Positions 63,358-64,000 of a stretch of DNA of 64,000 nt are shown here, in pieces. Source of the DNA: Hyperoodon ampullatus (lineage: Eukaryota > Chordata > Mammalia > Artiodactyla > Ziphiidae); assembly GCA_949752795.1 (NCBI GenBank), contig OX457058.1, forward strand, positions 32,118,587 to 32,182,586, written 5' to 3'. Under the pieces are notes generated by a model. That model was not told the origin of the DNA. It saw only the letters and a list, made by a program, of their open reading frames with translations, and did not search any database. Both the position numbers and the translations under genes were made by a program. Positions within the stretch are counted from its first letter, which is position 1. Every line of letters starts with the position of its first letter.

Positions 63358-64000
63358 GTAACTTGAAAGCTACACAGATTGTAATATATATGATATGTTC
63401 TTGCTAGTGTAAAAAATTTTTTTCTAAAGGTAAAGGTTGTAGACTTGAATATTGAAAGTATGACTGATGAGTATTTTAATGCAGGGACTGAATAATCAGA
63501 AAGGACTTGGGATTAAAACAAAGTACATATATCAAAGTCGATGAGTTTATAATGATTTTTTTAAAGGTCAAGATAACTCATTGTTGGCAGTTGCTAGGTC
63601 AGGAACACATTATTCTGAAAATCCATAAAAACAAGCATGTATTTCCTGTCTTACTATCTTTGAAAATGGGATATTGTCTCATACATATGTTGCTGCTAAT
63701 GAAATGTAATAGGAAGCACACAATACTGCCTGCATGGTATTTGTGACCTCTAAAAAGAACCTGAATCTGACAAGACCCTAGGTCTCATTACTTGTGTACA
63801 GGAGTTAGGGACATTATGAGGTACGTATGTAACATCACAAGGGTAGTCATCAAAGTCCAGAATGAGGCACTCTACAGGACAAAAGAACCAATTTCTAAAA
63901 TAGGACAAGCAGGGTAGGGGAGAAGTAAGGACTGTGTGAGGATTATGAAACTTCATAGACATCAGTCATATACTGTACAGTATGTGGACTGCGTTTGATT

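Overview
The window is mammalian nuclear DNA, most likely from a cetacean. About fourteen full or nearly full copies of a young tRNA-derived SINE begin with GGGCTTCCCTGGTGGCGCAG and end in a poly(A) tail, usually with target-site duplications. This is the CHR-1 type family that is abundant in whales and dolphins. Older CHR-2-like SINEs, L1 3' ends, MIR, L2, MER5A, Tigger and LTR pieces fill much of the rest. The species assignment rests on recognising these repeats, not on a search.

From 1 to about 22 kb the window is accessory and intergenic. It holds an L1 split by another repeat, a probable solo LTR (2.27-2.70 kb), a palindromic MITE split by an LTR-like element (5.1-5.7 kb), a Tigger1-like element carrying an L1 and a SINE at the same target site (8.1-9.5 kb), MER5A (13.7 kb), L2 (15.8 kb), several SINEs, and long stretches of plain unique sequence. 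I found no convincing functional gene there.

From 22.17 to 24.80 kb, on the minus strand, lies a degraded copy of the 3' end of OTUD7A (Cezanne-2 deubiquitinase). Three exons keep their introns, so this is not a retrocopy. The copy has at least six in-frame stops, several frameshifts, changed splice sites and two lost zinc-finger cysteines. It is an unprocessed pseudogene, or possibly the relic of the gene's own locus. This is the most notable object in the window.

From 24.8 to 45.5 kb there is intergenic DNA with SINEs, L1 pieces (ORF1, ORF2 and 3' ends) and a MIR. From 45.5 kb to the right edge lies the only intact gene: the first part of MORF4L1 (MRG15) on the plus strand. It has a CpG-rich promoter and exons 1-8, plus the alternative cassette exon of the long isoform at 55614-55730. 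All exons have consensus splice sites and join without a frame break into 180 codons (short form) or 219 codons (long form). They cover the chromo-barrel domain, the basic linker and the start of the MRG domain; the remainder lies beyond the window. All seven SINEs inside the gene are antisense to it.
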